This document shows, piece by piece, positions 59,856 through 64,000 of a stretch of DNA of 64,000 nucleotides (its first letter is position 1; each line of letters opens with the position of its first letter). The notes beneath the pieces were generated by a model, which ran no database searches, was not told the origin of the DNA, and was given only the letters and a program-made list of their open reading frames with translations. This stretch comes from Brachypodius melanocephalos (taxonomy: Eukaryota > Chordata > Aves > Passeriformes > Pycnonotidae): assembly GCA_013398615.1 (NCBI GenBank), contig VZSR01001685.1:3702615-3766614 (forward strand). Direction: 5' to 3'. Both the position numbers and the translations under genes were made by a program.

Positions 59856-62800
59856 AGAGAGTCTCATTTCATCTCATGTCATATCTCTGTCTCACCTTGC
59901 CTTCCAGTGTTATAAGAAAACATTAAAAACTATTGTCCTAGTATAAGCTAGGAGTGAAGACAAGTAGATACAGGTATGCTGGAAACTATGGTTGCTAGAT
60001 CTGGAATTCATCAGGCACTATGGCAGCTGAGCTAAGACAAGAGTCTCTCAATCCCCTCCTGTTTTTCCAGTTCTTTCAGGCTATGTATACTGATGTCACT
60101 CTTTGCCTGCAATGTTGCAGTCTCTCAGAAGTTATACCTGAAACTACCAACTTGAAAATATGACAGAATTGCCAAGACAGATCACAAGGTAGTTTGAGGT
60201 CTTGTGCCACAGATTGCCCTTAGCTTGTGATATGCCTTTCTGACATAGTAATTCCACTAATAGTTTCACTCTGACATTGTTACTGCAGAGCTATTTGGAA
60301 CCTGGCAATAACAGTATTATTTTCTTGGCAAGTGGTCAGAAGAACAATTCAGAACAATTTATTAGAAATTGTGTGTAGAGATGAGACAGAGGTCATTGAA
60401 CTGCGAAGTCACCATCTTGCTTCTGAATACATTTGCATATTTCCGTCATCCAAACTAATCTTCTGAAAGGTAGTCTGTAATTTTTTTACTTGACTTTGTT
60501 CCATTTACCAATACTAAACATGATACCAGCTATCAGATATCTATGCTGAAAACATTAAAAAAAAACACAAAAAGAACCATATGTTCCTCATTTTCTCGTT
60601 GTTATCTCAACATTTGCAGCTTTTGCAGGGCTGAACTCCAAGCGTGGGAACACTGTCTTCCTTCATTCCAATGGATTTCATATGTACCTTGACAATAGTT
60701 CACTTTAAGGTCTAGTTTCTCCTTATGGGATATTCTTTCATGTGTTTTCAGCTGTTAAGCACCAAATAGAAAAAGAAAGCTGAAAAATTTATGAGAGTAT
60801 GAAAAATTTATCAGGAGTGAAACTAGTCACAGTCAGAATAAACATGTATGTGTCTGTGAGCATGTCTATGTTCATGTGCACATGTGTGTGCACCTAAAAT
60901 ACTGGAAGTCATAACAATTTTGATTTGGACTGAGTAAAAAATTTAATATCTCAAGGGATGATTCCACTTGTTCTGTGTTTTGATTGCTGGCTTTCCGTTT
61001 TCTGTTTTTCTTTTTCCATAAGCAAGTAGAGTAAGTGCTCAAGCTCGGCAGTGGTAGGTGCTGTACAAAGGATAACTAAGATGACAACCCTGTATTCTCC
61101 TAAAAGCTGTGTGATGGTAATGTAACAGTAGCAAATAAAGATGCCACCAGTTTTCAGGGCAAAATGTAAAAGACCACGTAAATATGTCATGTAGTCTCTT
61201 ACATTTCTCAGCCTATTTATCTTGGATCCTCATTCAACACTGTAAAATGATCTATATATAAAAATACTCATGTTAAACTACTGAGAGCCACTCCTTCCCC
61301 AGAAACAGTCAGATTATTCTGCGTGAGTAGAGCCTCAGCAATCATCGTTTAGGTACACGAGGAGACCAGCCTGTCTGTTCCCAGTGTGTATCACAATATA
61401 ACTCACATTTCTTGCCTGATGTTTTGTACCACAGCTGGTACTTGGCAGCTGCAAGGGTCATAAGTTGAGCTGCAAAAATATCATTCCAGGTAATATTCCT
61501 CCAACAGCTCTTTCTTCTGCAGCAGCTTTTCTTTTTGGTAAAGCCACAAAAGGGAACCACAACTAATATTTGAAAACTGTGATAAATACCCATATCTATC
61601 AAAAGATTAAGTTTCTATACAGACTATATTAGATTAAAAGCACTGGTAATACAGAAGCTTCCTGTTTGTGCTAAAATATAAGAAAAAGGGGAAACTCAAA
61701 ACAGAGACGCAAACTCACTGTCAAAAATTAAGTTCCAAGTGCAATTAGAAAGGCTGTGGATTTGCTCAGTCAGTGTTTTGAGAACTGGCTTGAAATGAAA
61801 CAACCAATAAAGGTCAGGAACTAGAGAGAAGGAGCACAAAAGGCCACATGCATACATGAGAGCACTGAACAGGAAAACAACAAGACACAACACTGGAAAG
61901 AGGTTAAAGAGAAAGCCTTTGGATCAGGATCTGAGATACCATCAGGTATGAAAGCAGGAAAAATGTCATCAGCTGTGGTAGTCTCTTGTATTTAGGGAAG
62001 CAGGACTTTGTATACTCTTTGTAAATGTGCTCAGTAACCTTTAGTCTCCTGGCTCTGGTATCTAGGTGGGTACCTCCTGGCAACCAGTTATATGCTCATG
62101 TTAAAGAAACTATGGAGCCACAATTAAATTTAGGATACAAAGCAGGTGATACTAATTTCAGTGTAGCTTAAAACAAGAAAGTAAAACCAAGGACAAAACA
62201 AAATATTATTATTTGTCTTCTAAGAAAACACAACAGTGTTTGATCTTCAGGTTTGCAGTCATTAGAAGATAAAAGGTTGACGTGACATCATACATAAATG
62301 ATTTAACAAAAGTGGTGTTGAGTCTGTGGATTTTTTAAATTATTATTGTTATGGTAGATTAACTCTTGCTGTATTTATTTAGGTTTTTTCAGAAAGCAAC
62401 TGAGTGAGATGAAACATATAGATGGAAGACCTTTGGTCTTGGCTTTCTCACAAAAGCTTATTACACCACAGCTAGCTCTTAGAGGTCCGGGTGACTCTGA
62501 TTCATGCAACATTTTCTCTAAAGCAACAAAACTATTTCCTGATAACATGTAACAGAAATACATGCCCTTTTTCCAAAAATTTGAGGTGCCAATGGTTTGC
62601 TGCTGGTGGATTCATATACCATTGAACTAATTAAATGAAAACTGTAATATCACAGTGTTATATTTTAGAAGAAAAACCACATATTTTATTTAATAATACT
62701 CTTCCTTTTAAACTGAAAATACATAAAAATTTCAGTAAGTATATAACTCTATGTGTTTCAAAATGTTTTCTTTATTTCACAGTATTTGGATTTTCAGACT

Positions 62801-63832
62801 TTACTTCTCCAAAGCAGAATAAGTCTGCTCTTCTGTTCTTGCATGAAAATACAGTTCCATTATTGAAAAAGGTCAAAGTTTACTTCCCTCCATTTATTCT
62901 ATTTATGCTCCTGTAAAAGTGATTCTTTAATAAGCTATTTATTTTACAGCTCTAGGAAAAGGACACTTGTGCCTTAATTAAAATACATGGAACTGCCAGC
63001 CTTGCTTCAGTCTGACTGTTTTTTGAGTCTGACAGTTAACCTAGATCTTCATCCACAGGTGATAAATTTCTTTTAAGTTCACAAAAACAATACAATAAGA
63101 AACAAACTTTTAGACTCTGGTTCATTTTCAATCTATGAATGAGGATGCACTTTATGATTTGAATACAACTGGCTGTTCAGAGATTCTTAGAATGTATGTA
63201 ACATGTTTGGCTTTTTACCTTGATCATGATGGACTCAACTTTGCCATTACATGTGGAAACTCAGAAATAATTCCTTCTGACTATTCTCTTTTGAAAGACG
63301 AAGAAAAGAAAAAGAAATAGTGGGACACTGAGCACAGGAGAGGGAAAGAGAAGCACCTGCAGAAAATACTAACAGATTGATAATGTCCATTCCCCATGTT
63401 GCATAATCCAAATGGTGAGAAATGAAGACAGACAATACACCACTTTGGAGACTTCATTGAATATATGAGAAATTTTGTCAATCTGCATTAAGTATCTTAG
63501 CACATCACCTAATGTCTTTAGAAGCAAAATGAGGATCGACATTCCTGTCTGAAGCAAGCCAATTAGTCAGTTAACCTCGTAAATCACAGTTTCTTTTGTG
63601 ACCTGGAGAAGACAGTCCTTAAATTAACAGAATTAGAGATATCTCCACAAGGTATAATAGCTTTGATTTTCAAGGAACAAAAGGTGCGACTTGAAATCCA
63701 GTTCAGTCTATTTAAATTCACAAATCCAAACCACATTCATAGCCATGAATGTCCTTTACTGATTTAATTTTCCCTGCAAAAAAAAAAAAACAACAAACAA
63801 GATGAAAAACTTTAAAATAAAATATGTGCCCT
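59856..63832. other. Unique AT-rich non-coding DNA
   Basis: No gene or named repeat recognised. A TGTGCA-type alternating tract lies at about 60843-60895. Overlapping frames on the minus strand at 63247-63557 have no domain. Confidence 0.6.
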
Positions 63833-64000
63833 TGTGGTGGGTTGATCTTGTCTGGTTGCCAGACTTCCACTTATTTGGTCTTTCACTCCTCCTTCTCATC
63901 AGGACAGGGGGCTAAGATAGGAAAGCTTGTGGGCTGAGATGCAGCAAAAGCTGCATGTGGATGAAAAAAACGAAGAGGAAATAATTCACTACTTCGCATC
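63833..64000 (+). mobile_element. Start of an endogenous-retrovirus LTR, cut by window edge
   Basis: It begins TGTGGTGGGTTGATCTTGTC and runs through GGACAGGGGGCTAAGATAGG and CTTGTGGGCTGAGAT to AATAATTCACTACTTCGCAT at the edge. The first bases and the last block match the LTR at 40752, so both are one family in the same orientation. Whether this is a solo LTR or the 5' LTR of a provirus with internal genes cannot be told, because the sequence stops. Confidence 0.8.

Noticed and set aside
59537..59926. Longest plus-strand frame, 129 codons
   Set aside because: It lies antisense in a CR1 3' fragment; the CR1 3' region often yields spurious antisense frames.
1..64000. tRNA, rRNA, snRNA, CRISPR, operons or phage-like systems
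   Set aside because: No cloverleaf, spacer-repeat array or closely packed coding frames are seen; the sequence is vertebrate nuclear DNA in character.

Overview
The window looks like nuclear DNA from a bird: AT-rich, CpG-poor, without operons or dense coding. The clearest lineage signals are CR1 LINE 3' ends carrying the terminal TCATAGAATC-type repeats (seven fragments in all, mostly on the minus strand) and LTRs of bird-type endogenous retroviruses. A run of exactly 100 N at 11217-11316 is an assembly gap. I cannot name the species or chromosome, and I recognise no known gene. The simplest reading is a gene desert or the inside of a very large intron.

Layout. 1-11216: unique AT-rich DNA with an old CR1 (1815-2270), a GC-richer patch (3441-3765), several complex stretches that resemble conserved non-coding elements, and two strong inverted repeats (10128-10165, 10358-10395). 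11317-21697: mostly unique, with a CR1 split by a solo LTR (15236-15790). 21698-24483: the best CR1 3' end, retaining a 127-codon piece of ORF2, and 2 kb further on a worn piece of a LINE endonuclease in the same orientation. 24484-40751: unique DNA, a probable LTR fragment (27930-28270) and a short plus-strand CR1 end (36735-36852). 40752-41565: two related LTRs in direct orientation, 23 bases apart. 41566-63832: unique AT-rich DNA, a CR1 (49797-50279), a GC-richer kilobase (53501-54470), a GC-rich island (55441-55690) and another CR1 (59497-59855). 63833-64000: the start of an LTR of the same family as 40752, cut by the window edge.

Gene content. Of the four open frames of more than 120 codons, three lie in CR1 copies and the fourth runs into a probable LTR, so frame length is no evidence for host genes here. 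Four places have splice-site-like architecture (14101-14118, 18665-18719 minus, 22281-22320 and 46218-46347 minus). The last is the most gene-like: a 3' splice site, then 42 complete codons ending in a hydrophobic segment and a stop. All four are hypotheses that need RNA data. I found no tRNA, rRNA, CRISPR, riboswitch or convincing promoter outside the LTRs. I also found no new multi-gene system.
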